60,088 nucleotides of DNA from JAGLWP01 sp964406515 (GCA_964406515.1 CAYORV010000002.1:1-60088), one strand, 5' to 3'. Positions 23,891-32,274 are shown, counted from the first letter of the stretch. Program-made: numbers and translations. The notes: generated from the letters alone by a model not told the origin.

Positions 23891-24726
23891 TTCAATCCTT
23901 TAAAATCAAATTTAAAATCAATAACCTTGCCCCTGAATTTTTTAACAAGTTTCTTTTTATTTCCAAAAAATAAAACACTTCCTCCTCCACCAGCACCGCA
24001 AATTTTTGCTCCTATTGCTCCATTTTTTAATCCAACCCCAATAATTTTTTCTATTTTCAAGGGAATGATTGATTTGTGCAGTAATCTTCTTTCTTCTGTT
24101 TCTTTGTTCATTAAATCTGCAAACTGTTCTAAATCTTTTTTCATCAAAGCATTTTTCATTTCTTTTGCAATATTTTTTATTCTGATTAAATTCTTTACAT
24201 TTTTTCCTTTTCGTAAATTATCTATCATGGATTTATTTGAATCTCCTGAAAAATGGGATTTTCCGGTGTAGACCAATACAAGATTATTTTCGAATTTTCT
24301 TATAAAATCTTTATTAAGATTTAATTTTGTTACTTCAACTTTATTTCTTTTAAATTCTAAAAAATTTATTCCTCCAAGGGCTGAGGCATATTGGTCCTGC
24401 TTTCCCCCAACCAATCCCATTGCTTGTTCTAATGAATAAACTTTATCTGCTAATTCAAGCTTATTTTTTGTTTGAGAAATTAGGGCAAACCAAACAAGAT
24501 TCATTACTCCAGATGTTCCAAGACCAGAAGAAGTCGGGATGTTTCCAGTATATTCTAGGTGCACTTTCTCATTTGTTCTAATTATTTTTCCAGTAATATA
24601 TCTGTTGATAGCAGCATTTAAAACAGCCCCGCCGTATTTTGAGGCAAATGGTTCTATATCTGTAGTCCCTCCTCCAAAATCAATTCTTACTGGAGCTATT
24701 ACTTTCTTTATCCTCTCCTCTTTCAT
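23881..24726 (-). CDS. GHMP-family sugar kinase
   Basis: The start is placed at ATG 24726 (MKEERIKKVIAPVRIDFGGG); an upstream reading to 24771 adds a non-conserved leader. GHMP motifs appear in order: APVRIDFGGGTTD near residues 9-21, the ATP loop PTSSGLGTSG near 62-71, the middle GGKQDQYASALGG near 105-117, and the C-terminal GAKICGAGGGGSVLFF. This pattern is nearest to D-glycero-D-manno-heptose-7-phosphate kinase and L-fucokinase-like proteins. It probably phosphorylates a manno-type sugar for surface glycan synthesis. The GH130 gene overlaps its end. Confidence 0.85.
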   Translation of the reverse strand: MKEERIKKVIAPVRIDFGGGTTDIEPFASKYGGAVLNAAINRYITGKIIRTNEKVHLEYTGNIPTSSGLGTSGVMNLVWFALISQTKNKLELADKVYSLEQAMGLVGGKQDQYASALGGINFLEFKRNKVEVTKLNLNKDFIRKFENNLVLVYTGKSHFSGDSNKSMIDNLRKGKNVKNLIRIKNIAKEMKNALMKKDLEQFADLMNKETEERRLLHKSIIPLKIEKIIGVGLKNGAIGAKICGAGGGGSVLFFGNKKKLVKKFRGKVIDFKFDFKGLKWF

Positions 24727-24828
24727 TAATACAAATGCAAAGTTTATTTTAAATATTCTTTGTTTATTCAATAAGATTTATAGAAACTTTTAAATAATAG
24801 ATTCGTTTTTTAATGAAAAGAGGAGAAA

Positions 24829-25578
24829 ATGTTTAATTTAATAGGGCAAACAGCTATTGTTACTGGTTCTGCGAGGGGAATTGGGCAATCTATTGCTGTG
24901 GAGTTGGCGAGGCAGGGAGCTGACGTGGTTGTTGCCGATATTATTCAGGGTAATGCAACTGTCAATAAAATTAAAGCATTAAAAAGAAAATCTTTTTTTG
25001 TTAAAGTAGATGTTTCTAAGAAAGAGGAGATTGAGAATGTTGTTATGGAGACAATTAAGAAATTCAAAAAAATTGATATCCTTGTGAACAATGCGGGAAT
25101 TTTCCAGCTAAACCCAAGTGAAACTTTAAAAGAGGAAGATTGGGAAAGAACAATTAACATAAATTTGAAGGGTTATTTTTTATTTGCACAATGTGTTGGC
25201 AGACATATGCTAAAGAGAAAAAAAGGAAGTATAATTAATATTTCTTCTGTTGCCGGGATAAGAGGGTATTCTCAAGCAGTAGCTTATTGTTCAAGCAAGG
25301 GTGGGATAAATTTATTAACAAAATCATTAGCAGCAGATTGGTCCCCTCACGGAATTAGGATTAATAATATCTGCCCAGGGGTAATAGAAACAGCGATGAC
25401 AAAAGACATTCTTGCAAATAAAAAAACAAAACAAGGAATGCTGATGAAAATTCCGTTAAAGAGAACAGGCAAACCAATAGACATTGCTGGAGGGGCAGTT
25501 TTTTTGGCATCAGATGCTTCATCATATATAACAGGACAAGAATTAATCATAGATGGTGGTTGGAGTTCTGTTTTATGA
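24829..25578 (+). CDS. Short-chain dehydrogenase/reductase
   Basis: A 249 aa classical SDR. The NAD(P) loop is TGSARGIG near residues 13-20, followed by NNAGIF near 87-92, the catalytic Ser in INISSVAG near 138-145 and the YCSSK block near 155-159. The end DGGWSSVL is typical. Asp after the second strand (VADI) favours NAD. It may be a glucose/gluconate dehydrogenase-type or a 3-oxoacyl reductase; the sugar-gene surroundings favour a carbohydrate substrate. It ends 6 bases inside the convergent tpiA gene. Confidence 0.88.
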   Translation: MFNLIGQTAIVTGSARGIGQSIAVELARQGADVVVADIIQGNATVNKIKALKRKSFFVKVDVSKKEEIENVVMETIKKFKKIDILVNNAGIFQLNPSETLKEEDWERTININLKGYFLFAQCVGRHMLKRKKGSIINISSVAGIRGYSQAVAYCSSKGGINLLTKSLAADWSPHGIRINNICPGVIETAMTKDILANKKTKQGMLMKIPLKRTGKPIDIAGGAVFLASDASSYITGQELIIDGGWSSVL

Positions 25579-26202
25579 ATTTAAAAATTCTTTTAATTTT
25601 TTCCCAGGATTTTTAGCTTTTGTTATTGCAGAACTTATTGCAATTCCAGATGCTCCTAGTTTCATAGCGACTTTGACATCTTCCTTTGTATGAATTCCTG
25701 CTCCAACAATGAATTTTGTTTTTAATTCTTTAGAAATTTTTTCAATTAAATCTGGCTTGGCTTTAGAAACTGAAATTTTTCCTCCAACTAATTCAGGCGG
25801 TTCAATTATGAGATAGTTTGGTTTTAGTTTTTGTATCTTTTTGGCTTCCTTTAAATCCTTTGCAAAAACTGCGGTTTTAAGGCTAAGTTTTTTGCATCTT
25901 TTAATTGTTTTTTTGAGGATTGAAAATTTTAATGGGTGCTCTGAATGATTTAGGAATGTTCCTTTAGCCCCATCTTTTTTTATAGCTTCTGGTAAGATAT
26001 ATCCAGTATGCCTTCCTGGTCTGAAGAAATCAATATGCTGGCTATAAACTTTTAGTTTAGTTGCTTTTGCAATTTCATAAATGTCAGATGCTTGCACACC
26101 AATAAGAATATTCTTATTCACTCTCTCTATTTTCTTAGCTAATTCAATAGATTTCTTACCTTGTTGATATGTTTTAAAATTTATTATAACAAGAGGTTTC
26201 AT
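25573..26202 (-). CDS. tpiA: Triosephosphate isomerase (archaeal type)
   Basis: The 209 aa length is that of the short archaeal TIM (bacterial forms are about 250). Conserved residues: Asn and Lys of INFKTYQQG near residues 6-14, the electrophilic His in LNHSEH near 84-89, the catalytic Glu in IIEPPELVGG near 133-142, and the phosphate loop VGAGIHTKEDVK and ASGIAISSA. It interconverts dihydroxyacetone phosphate and glyceraldehyde 3-phosphate. It lies 1 base after the aldolase gene, at the end of the glycolytic run. Confidence 0.95.
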   Translation of the reverse strand: MKPLVIINFKTYQQGKKSIELAKKIERVNKNILIGVQASDIYEIAKATKLKVYSQHIDFFRPGRHTGYILPEAIKKDGAKGTFLNHSEHPLKFSILKKTIKRCKKLSLKTAVFAKDLKEAKKIQKLKPNYLIIEPPELVGGKISVSKAKPDLIEKISKELKTKFIVGAGIHTKEDVKVAMKLGASGIAISSAITKAKNPGKKLKEFLNS

Positions 26203-26203
26203 A

Positions 26204-26950
26204 TTATTTCCAAATAATCTTTTTGATTTTGTTTGTGATTTTTAATGGCTCCTTGCTTTGCCAAATATTTCTTCCGATTGCTAATCCAATTGCTCCTGTT
26301 TTCATAATTTCTTTTACTTGTTTTAGTAAAATTTTCTCGCCTTTTTTTATTCCTCCGGCAATAATAATCTTTGTCTTACCAGCAGATTTAACTGCCCAAT
26401 TCAAATCTCTTGGGTTTCCAGAATAATTTATTTTTATCATATCTGCACCAATTTCAAGTCCTACTCTTGCAGCATATGCCATTAATTTTTTGCTTGATTT
26501 TCCTTTTACTGCTTTTCCTCTTGGGTAAATCCAGGCAATTGTAGGAAGATTTTGTTTGTGAGCCTGTCTTTGTATTTTTTCAAATTCTTGCATCATAATT
26601 GTTTCGTGTTGGCTTCCAAGGTAGATTGTATAACCAACTGCTGCAGCCCCAAGTTTAACAGCTTCTTGGATGGTACATAATTGTCTTGATATTGGTTCTC
26701 CTTTTACAAGATTTGTCTTTCCGTTTAATTTGATTATCAAAGGAATTTTGCTATTCTTTATTTCTTTTTTATATTTTTTTGCGATTCCTTTTTGAAGAAT
26801 AATTCCTGTGTATTTGCATTTTTTTGCAATATTGATTATGTAATTAGGGTCAACATTTTTATCATTAAAATCTGTTGGACCGTGTTCTAAACCCTGATCA
26901 TAGGCCAAGAAAAGAGCTTTTCCTTTTCGTAAAATTTTGTTTAAATTCAT
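26204..26950 (-). CDS. Class I fructose-1,6-bisphosphate aldolase (archaeal DhnA/FbaB type)
   Basis: A 248 aa TIM-barrel aldolase of the archaeal type. LAYDQGLEHGPTDF near residues 15-28 is the family signature. The Schiff-base lysine is in GADMIKINYSG near 169-179, and AGGIKKGEKILL near 199-210 binds phosphate. It splits fructose 1,6-bisphosphate to the two trioses, or makes it in gluconeogenesis. The archaeal FBPase/aldolase is a different family and does not fit. The gene overlaps the PfkB kinase by 4 bases and precedes tpiA by 1 base. Confidence 0.93.
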   Translation of the reverse strand: MNLNKILRKGKALFLAYDQGLEHGPTDFNDKNVDPNYIINIAKKCKYTGIILQKGIAKKYKKEIKNSKIPLIIKLNGKTNLVKGEPISRQLCTIQEAVKLGAAAVGYTIYLGSQHETIMMQEFEKIQRQAHKQNLPTIAWIYPRGKAVKGKSSKKLMAYAARVGLEIGADMIKINYSGNPRDLNWAVKSAGKTKIIIAGGIKKGEKILLKQVKEIMKTGAIGLAIGRNIWQSKEPLKITNKIKKIIWK

Positions 26951-27837
26951 TTTAACCTCATTTTTAATAAATTATTTTTAGCTCCAAAGTGTCTTATGAC
27001 AGATTCTGATTCTTTAAGAGCGAGAACCAAACTTTGTTGAATTGTTTTATTAGCTATTTGTCCGGCAACAAATCCAGAAGCAAACGCATCTCCTGCACCT
27101 GTTCGTTCTACTACTTTTATTTTGTGCGGCATGAGCGAATATTTTTTCTTTCCGTCATAAGCTTGAATTTTTTTATCTTTATCTGTAACAACCACAATTC
27201 CTTTAGTAAGTTTATGCAACTCTGTAAGAAGATTTTGTTTTTTCTTTGTGAGCATTTGTGCTTCTTGTTTATTTAAAATTAAGATGTCTGACAATTTTAA
27301 TAATGGCAATATATTTTTTGATTTAATCAGATAACTGCTTGGATTAAATGCAAGTTTTGCTCCTTGTTTTTTTAAGGAGTTAGCGAGTTTTATCTGAGTC
27401 TGAAAACTTTGGCCAAGTAATGAAGAATAATAAAGCCATTTTGTTTTAAACTTTTCAGTATCATCTAAACTTATTTCGTCGTTGATTCCTTTGTATGTCA
27501 ATATTGTCCTGCTTTTTTCCTTGCTGTCAAGAATGATTGAGTATCCTGATTTTTCTTTTTCTTGTTTTCCAAGAAATATTACCTTTTCTTTTTTTAATAA
27601 TTTTAAAATATCATTTTCCTGCTCACCACTTCCGATTTTACAAATGCAGCCTGTTCTCAAGCTAAATCTTGAAAACGCAACAGCTGTATTGGTTCCTCCT
27701 CCGCCAATATCAAATTTCAAATCTTTTATTAAAATTTTAGCTCCAACTGGATAACTGATAAAATTCTTTTTTTCGGAAAGGTCTGTGCCTACAAAAATAT
27801 CTATAACTGCTGAACCAAAACTAACTACATCAAACAT
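26947..27837 (-). CDS. PfkB-family sugar kinase
   Basis: The 296 aa ribokinase-fold protein has the N-terminal GG signature (FDIGGGGTNTAVAFSRF near residues 43-59) and the C-terminal anion hole/catalytic Asp in RTGAGDAFASGFVAG near 246-260. ILILNKQEA is also typical. Substrate cannot be fixed from the sequence, but its place between pgk and aldolase in a glycolytic run makes an ATP-dependent 6-phosphofructokinase (PfkB type) the best guess. Ribokinase or fructokinase remains possible. It overlaps the aldolase start by 4 bases. Confidence 0.88.
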   Translation of the reverse strand: MFDVVSFGSAVIDIFVGTDLSEKKNFISYPVGAKILIKDLKFDIGGGGTNTAVAFSRFSLRTGCICKIGSGEQENDILKLLKKEKVIFLGKQEKEKSGYSIILDSKEKSRTILTYKGINDEISLDDTEKFKTKWLYYSSLLGQSFQTQIKLANSLKKQGAKLAFNPSSYLIKSKNILPLLKLSDILILNKQEAQMLTKKKQNLLTELHKLTKGIVVVTDKDKKIQAYDGKKKYSLMPHKIKVVERTGAGDAFASGFVAGQIANKTIQQSLVLALKESESVIRHFGAKNNLLKMRLK

Positions 27838-27891
27838 TTTATCACCTTTTTTTGTTTAAAGACAAAAAAACAGAGAAGATTATAAATGTTA

Positions 27892-29025
27892 TTATTTCAA
27901 AACTTCTAAACCTGGGAGTTTTTTCCCGGCGATATAATTTAGAAGTGCTCCACCAGATAGACTTATGTGGTTGAATTTAATTTTTGGAATTTTTGATTTT
28001 TCAATTGCATCACTAAGATGCCCTCCACCAATAATTGAATATCCTTTATTTTGCGCAATTGTTTTTAGAATTTCAAAAGTGCCTTTTGCAAATTGCTTGT
28101 CTGAAGAAAAACCTGCAGGTCCTTTCATATAAATTGTTCTTGCTTTTCTTATCTCTTTTTTGAAAAGCTCTTGAGTTTTTTCTCCAATATCAAATATTTC
28201 ATATTTGCTTGGAAATTGTTCAAGTAGAATTTCTTTTCTTTTGCCTTTAACCTTAACTGCAAAATCCAAAGGAGTTTGTACATTCTTTAATTTATTTTTT
28301 AATTTCTTTAAAACATTGGAATAATTTTTGATTTCCTTTTTTAGATATTTATTTTGCGCTCCTAAGTTTTTCCCTTTTGCAATAGTGCAAAGTTGTCCAA
28401 ATAAACCACAAGCAAGAACTTTATTCTTTTTTAATAATATTAAATTGTCTTCGGGTTTTGCTCCTCCCAAGATGTAAAGACATCTTTTTAATTGAACTTT
28501 TTTTAAGGCAGTGATTTCTTTTTCCAAAAGTCTACCAGCACAATTTGGCATATATTTTGGGAAACTGACAATTGATGTTTGTTTTCTATGGCAAATAGAA
28601 AATGCATCATTAACATAAGTTATGTCATTAAAATTAAGAAAAAATTTGACTAACTTGTTTTTTCCAGGATGAAATTCTTCTTTTAAGAATCTCAAATTTT
28701 CTAACAAAATTGCATTTCCTGATTTTAAGTTTTGAATGGCTTTTTTTGCTTTTTCTCCGACGGTATCTGGGATGAATTTTATTTTTGTATATTTATTTAG
28801 TATTTTAGCATGTTGTTTAAGGGAAAGAAAATCACTTTTGCCAGGTCTTCCCTGGTGGGCTATTACAATAATCTTTGCTTTTTTTCTTTTAAGTTCTAAG
28901 ATTGTTTGTGCAGATTTTTCAATTCTTTCAGAAGGGAGAACTTTTCCATTTACAACATTTGAATTTAAATCAGTCCGCAAAAGAACTATTTTATTTTTAA
29001 AATTAAAATCCGAGAGAGTTTTCAT
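27892..29025 (-). CDS. pgk: Phosphoglycerate kinase
   Basis: The 377 aa product makes ATP from 1,3-bisphosphoglycerate. The N-terminal substrate basin is LLRTDLNSNVVNG near residues 15-27, IAHQGRPGK near 55-63 and ENLRFLKEE near 108-116. The nucleotide domain has YILGGAKPEDN near 192-202, MKGPAGF and IIGGGHLSD. GGGH in place of the bacterial GGGD is the archaeal form. It is slightly short for the archaeal family (about 400). It lies 12 bases downstream of the GAPDH gene. Confidence 0.95.
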   Translation of the reverse strand: MKTLSDFNFKNKIVLLRTDLNSNVVNGKVLPSERIEKSAQTILELKRKKAKIIVIAHQGRPGKSDFLSLKQHAKILNKYTKIKFIPDTVGEKAKKAIQNLKSGNAILLENLRFLKEEFHPGKNKLVKFFLNFNDITYVNDAFSICHRKQTSIVSFPKYMPNCAGRLLEKEITALKKVQLKRCLYILGGAKPEDNLILLKKNKVLACGLFGQLCTIAKGKNLGAQNKYLKKEIKNYSNVLKKLKNKLKNVQTPLDFAVKVKGKRKEILLEQFPSKYEIFDIGEKTQELFKKEIRKARTIYMKGPAGFSSDKQFAKGTFEILKTIAQNKGYSIIGGGHLSDAIEKSKIPKIKFNHISLSGGALLNYIAGKKLPGLEVLK

Positions 29026-29037
29026 TTTTCCTTGAGT

Positions 29038-30018
29038 TTATTTCAACATTTTTAGTAATTCAATCATTCTACAGCTGTATCCATATTCATTATCATACCA
29101 ACTTAAAACTTTGGCTGTATTTCCTATAACTTGAGTTGAAGAGCCGTCGACAATTGAACTATTAGAATTCCTGATAATATCTGAAGAAACAATTTCATCT
29201 TCTGTATATTGTAGAATTCCTTTCATTTTTCCTGATGCTGCTTTTTTGAATGTATTATTTATTTGTTTTGCTGAGGGTTTTTTATTAAGTTCAACAACAA
29301 AATCCACAATGCTTCCGCATGCAATTGGGACTCGCATGGCTAATCCATTTATTTTTCCTTTTAAAGATGGAAGAACCTTTGATGTTGCTGTTGTGGCTCC
29401 AGATGTTGTTGGAATTATATTCACTGCAGCAGCTCTTCCTCTTCTTAATTTTTCATGAGGAACATCCAAAATTTTTTGGTCATTTGTGTAGGCGTGAACA
29501 GTTGTCATGAATCCTTTCTTAATTCCAAAAGAATCATTTAAAACCTTGGCAAGAGGAGCCAAGCAGTTAGTAGTGCAGGAAGACATTGAAATAATTTTAT
29601 CTGTTTTTTTTAGTTTATTTTCATTTACCCCTAAAATTATCATGTTATCTGCGTCGTCACTATTGGCTGAAATGATTACTTTTTTTGCTCCAGCGTTTAA
29701 ATGCAATGCTGCTTTTTCTCTATCACAGAAAAATCCTGTTGATTCCACCACTACATCTACTCCTAATTCTTTCCAAGGGAGATTTTCAGGGTTTTCTTCT
29801 GAGAGTACTTTTATTTTTTTCCCTGCTATTTTGATGAAATCTTTTCCAGCTTCAACTTTCTTATCATAATTTCCATAAACAGAATCATATTTTATCAAAT
29901 ATGCAAGAGTTTTTGGATTAGTTAAATCATTTATGGCCACAAAATTTATTCCTTTTTCAAGACCAATTTTTAAAACCAATCTTCCAATTCTGCCTAAACC
30001 ATTAATAGCTATCTTCAT
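29038..30018 (-). CDS. gap: Bacterial-type glyceraldehyde-3-phosphate dehydrogenase
   Basis: The 326 aa protein is a class I (bacterial/eukaryotic) GAPDH, not the class II enzyme usual in archaea. It has INGLGRIGRLVLKI at the start, the NAD-favouring AINDL near residues 29-33, the catalytic Cys in SMSSCTTNCLAPL near 145-157, HAYTNDQ, RRGRAAAVNIIPT and the C-terminal WYDNEYGYSCRM. It oxidises glyceraldehyde 3-phosphate to 1,3-bisphosphoglycerate, the substrate of the adjacent pgk. AT content matches the neighbours, so if it was transferred it was not recent. Confidence 0.95.
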   Translation of the reverse strand: MKIAINGLGRIGRLVLKIGLEKGINFVAINDLTNPKTLAYLIKYDSVYGNYDKKVEAGKDFIKIAGKKIKVLSEENPENLPWKELGVDVVVESTGFFCDREKAALHLNAGAKKVIISANSDDADNMIILGVNENKLKKTDKIISMSSCTTNCLAPLAKVLNDSFGIKKGFMTTVHAYTNDQKILDVPHEKLRRGRAAAVNIIPTTSGATTATSKVLPSLKGKINGLAMRVPIACGSIVDFVVELNKKPSAKQINNTFKKAASGKMKGILQYTEDEIVSSDIIRNSNSSIVDGSSTQVIGNTAKVLSWYDNEYGYSCRMIELLKMLK

Positions 30019-30086
30019 TTTATCCTCTTTTATAATTTTAATAACGAGAATGATTTAATAAAGTTTTCTAAACAAGTTATTTTAAA

Positions 30087-30902
30087 TTAATTGATTAAGA
30101 GAGCTGCTCCAAGAATTCCTGGATGTTCTAAAGTTGTCCATTTAATTTCAGGTTTCTCTGGAATTATAATATATTTTATTGCTTGTTTTTTTACCATATT
30201 CAAAAAAATACTACCAGTTTCTTTTACTCCTCCAGATAATACAACAATTTCTGGGTCAAAAATATTTATAAGGGAAGCTATGCCTCGTCCAAGACAAACA
30301 CTAAGTTCTTTTAAGAATTTTTTAGCTTTGGGATTTTTCATTTTCAATAAATCTTTAATCAAAATTTTCTCGCCAAATGCTTTTCTATATCTCTTTCTTA
30401 TATCTTGCCAAACATCTTCAAAATCTCTTTTTTTATCAAGGTGAATGTGACCCAATTCTCCCCCATATCCTTCACCCATTTCAAGTTTGCCGTCAAGTAT
30501 TATCCCTCCACCAATACCTGTGCCTAATGTTAGCACCAAAAAATTATTCTTCTTGCAACCTAATTTTGCTTCTGCTAATGCAACACAACCGGCATCATTT
30601 TCTACTTCTACTCTTTTCTTAAATTTCTTTTTAAGAATCTTTTTTAGATTAAGGGTTTTAAATGGCAGGTTTGGGGGATTTTTAATTATCCCATTTTTCA
30701 AGGGGCCGGCACTTGCAACACCAATTGCCTTTACATCTTTTGTCATTAATGATTCAATTGAAGATAATAATTCTTTTACTATGGCTTTTTTATTTTTTGG
30801 AGTTTCTTTTTTTATATATTTTATTATTTTATTATTTTTTACAATCCCTGTTCTCAAAAATGTTCCTCCCAAATCTACTGTAATAATTTTATTTCCGGCC
30901 AT
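30087..30902 (-). CDS. ROK-family sugar kinase, zinc motif absent
   Basis: The 271 aa protein has the ROK layout: DLGGTFLRTGIV near residues 10-21 for phosphate 1, VENDAGCVALAEA near 98-110 with the catalytic Asp, LTLGTGIGGGII near 123-134, and GGELGHIHLD near 146-155. IVVLSGGVKETG closes the adenosine site. The zinc-binding CxCGxxGC that normally follows the GH block is missing, replaced by DFEDVWQDI. It most likely phosphorylates glucose or mannose at the top of the pathway. It overlaps the cupin gene by 14 bases. Confidence 0.87.
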   Translation of the reverse strand: MAGNKIITVDLGGTFLRTGIVKNNKIIKYIKKETPKNKKAIVKELLSSIESLMTKDVKAIGVASAGPLKNGIIKNPPNLPFKTLNLKKILKKKFKKRVEVENDAGCVALAEAKLGCKKNNFLVLTLGTGIGGGIILDGKLEMGEGYGGELGHIHLDKKRDFEDVWQDIRKRYRKAFGEKILIKDLLKMKNPKAKKFLKELSVCLGRGIASLINIFDPEIVVLSGGVKETGSIFLNMVKKQAIKYIIIPEKPEIKWTTLEHPGILGAALLIN

Positions 30903-31221
30903 ACTTGTCCTCCAGCCTAGTCACATCTTTTTCACTAAACTGTCCTTCTGAAATTTCTAGAACTTCTACCTTTTTTTTCTCGGCAAATAATCTGTGTGCA
31001 ACATTTTTGTTAATCTGGACTAATTCTCCTTTCTTAACTTTGGTTTTCTTTTTACCAACTTGGACATATCCTGGAGTTAAAAAAAACCATGTCTCTTTTC
31101 TTTTTTTATGTTTTTGCAAACTTAATTTTTGATTAGGATTAACTTCTAGAATTTTCACGGTGCATTTTTTATTGAGGACAAATCGTCTAAAAAGTCCCCA
31201 AGGTTTTTTTACTGTTTTCAT
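30889..31221 (-). CDS. Type II mannose-6-phosphate isomerase-like cupin
   Basis: A 110 aa single cupin corresponding to the C-terminal domain of type II phosphomannose isomerases. It has KKPWGLFRRF near residues 5-14, the metal-binding LSLQKHKKRKETWFFL (His and Glu) near 34-49, GELVQINKNVAHRL near 65-78, and LEISEGQFSEKDVTRLED near the end with the final YGR. Such stand-alone cupins interconvert fructose-6-phosphate and mannose-6-phosphate. It starts the glycolytic run, with a 24-codon ORF coupled ahead by an ATGA overlap. Confidence 0.87.
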   Translation of the reverse strand: MKTVKKPWGLFRRFVLNKKCTVKILEVNPNQKLSLQKHKKRKETWFFLTPGYVQVGKKKTKVKKGELVQINKNVAHRLFAEKKKVEVLEISEGQFSEKDVTRLEDKYGRK

Positions 31222-31292
31222 TTGGAATTTTTTGCAATTTTTTTTCTAATATGCTTGTCTCTATAACCTCTGGTAATCCCCCTCTTTTTCAT
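31218..31292 (-). CDS. Very short basic ORF coupled to the cupin gene
   Basis: The ORF starts at ATG 31292 and ends in TGA at 31218-31220, giving the ATGA overlap with the cupin start. The 24-residue product (MKKRGITRGYRDKHIRKKI start) is almost all basic and polar. It may be a leader peptide giving translational coupling of the glycolytic run, or an RNA-binding micropeptide, or chance. AT-rich sequence with TTTATAAAA-like elements lies upstream, near 31315-31323. Confidence 0.35.
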   Translation of the reverse strand: MKKRGITRGYRDKHIRKKIAKNSK

Positions 31293-31449
31293 ATTAAGAA
31301 AATAAAACTAAACATATTTATAAAATCTTTCATAAGAAACTTTTATGCACGGAAAAAAAGAGTGTGTTCGATAATTTTATAAACCCTTTTTAGCAACTAA
31401 TTTTAGTTAAATGGTGAAAACTAATCTAACGCCGAAAGGTGTGACTAAC

Positions 31450-31881
31450 ATGGAAACAAATCCAATTTATGACTTAAATGCGCAAGAATATAACCTTAAA
31501 TTAGCTGAGGCTTTGAAAGGGCTTCCGGAGTTTGAGCAACCAGAATGGGCAGCATTTGTAAAATCTTCTCCAAGTAAAGAAAGACCAATAGATGACGAGG
31601 ATTTTTGGCATAAGCGAGCGGCAAGTATTTTGAGACAAGTTTATCTTAGAGGATTTACTGGTGTTAATAGATTAAGAACAAGATATGGAAGTAAAAAAAA
31701 TAGGGGATATGCACCTGAGAAATTTATGAAAGCTGGTAAGAAAATTATTCGGACTATTTTACAGCAAGCAGATAAAGCTGATTTTACTGAAATATTTATT
31801 CCTGCAAGGGGCGTTAAGAGTCAAAAGCCAGGTAGGAGATTAACTCCAAAAGGTAAGGAATTCATGGAGGGAATTAAATAA
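31450..31881 (+). CDS. rps19e: Ribosomal protein S19e
   Basis: The 143 aa product matches archaeal S19e: METNPIYDLNAQEYN at the start, FWHKRAASILRQVYLRGFTG near residues 46-66, RLRTRYGSKKNRGYAPEKF near 70-88, and a C-terminal KPGRRLTPKGKEFM. It belongs to the small ribosomal subunit and is needed for its maturation. An in-frame ATG at 31411 would add 13 residues, but 31450 has the family N-terminus and an AAAGGTG SD eight bases before it. It opens the ribosomal operon. Confidence 0.95.
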   Translation: METNPIYDLNAQEYNLKLAEALKGLPEFEQPEWAAFVKSSPSKERPIDDEDFWHKRAASILRQVYLRGFTGVNRLRTRYGSKKNRGYAPEKFMKAGKKIIRTILQQADKADFTEIFIPARGVKSQKPGRRLTPKGKEFMEGIK

Positions 31882-31882
31882 A

Positions 31883-32071
31883 ATGGGATGGATACTTGAA
31901 AGTAATCAGGAAAATGGGAAAGTGGATCATAAACTTACCGGTCCAGGGGGAATTGAAATTGATGTGAATAGAATTCCTTTATTAGGAAATGGATTAGAAC
32001 TAAAAAGAAGGGAACATTGTTATAGATTTATGGGTGATTCAAAATTAAATTATATCTGTGAGAAAATATAA
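31883..32071 (+). CDS. Small hypothetical protein in the ribosomal operon
   Basis: The 62 aa product begins MGWILESNQENG one base after S19e ends, in a TAAAATGG junction. It is polar, with a GPGGIEIDVNRIPLLG centre and two Cys. It has no membrane helix. The position between S19e and L39e suggests expression with ribosomes, but no family was recognised. Confidence 0.55.
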   Translation: MGWILESNQENGKVDHKLTGPGGIEIDVNRIPLLGNGLELKRREHCYRFMGDSKLNYICEKI

Positions 32072-32072
32072 A

Positions 32073-32273
32073 ATGGCCTGGACAGTTATAAGCAAATACA
32101 ATGGGGCAGATAAAGGAACAGAAAATCATGTTTATAGCATTGTAGGTCGAGAAATGGATGTAATGGGTGCTCAAAGATTTCATCCAAAAGTTTCTAAGAA
32201 AATAAGAGAACATAGAACAAGGTTGGAAAATGATTATGAATTAAAAAAAATTATTTCGAGGGTTGAAATATAA
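32073..32273 (+). CDS. Small basic hypothetical protein in the ribosomal operon
   Basis: The start is placed at ATG 32073 (MAWTVISKYNG), one base after the previous stop, rather than at 32058, which would overlap. The 66 aa product is basic in its C-terminal half (RFHPKVSKKIREHRTRLEND) and could bind RNA or ribosomes. No family recognised. It is followed by L39e after one base. Confidence 0.55.
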   Translation: MAWTVISKYNGADKGTENHVYSIVGREMDVMGAQRFHPKVSKKIREHRTRLENDYELKKIISRVEI

Positions 32274-32274
32274 A

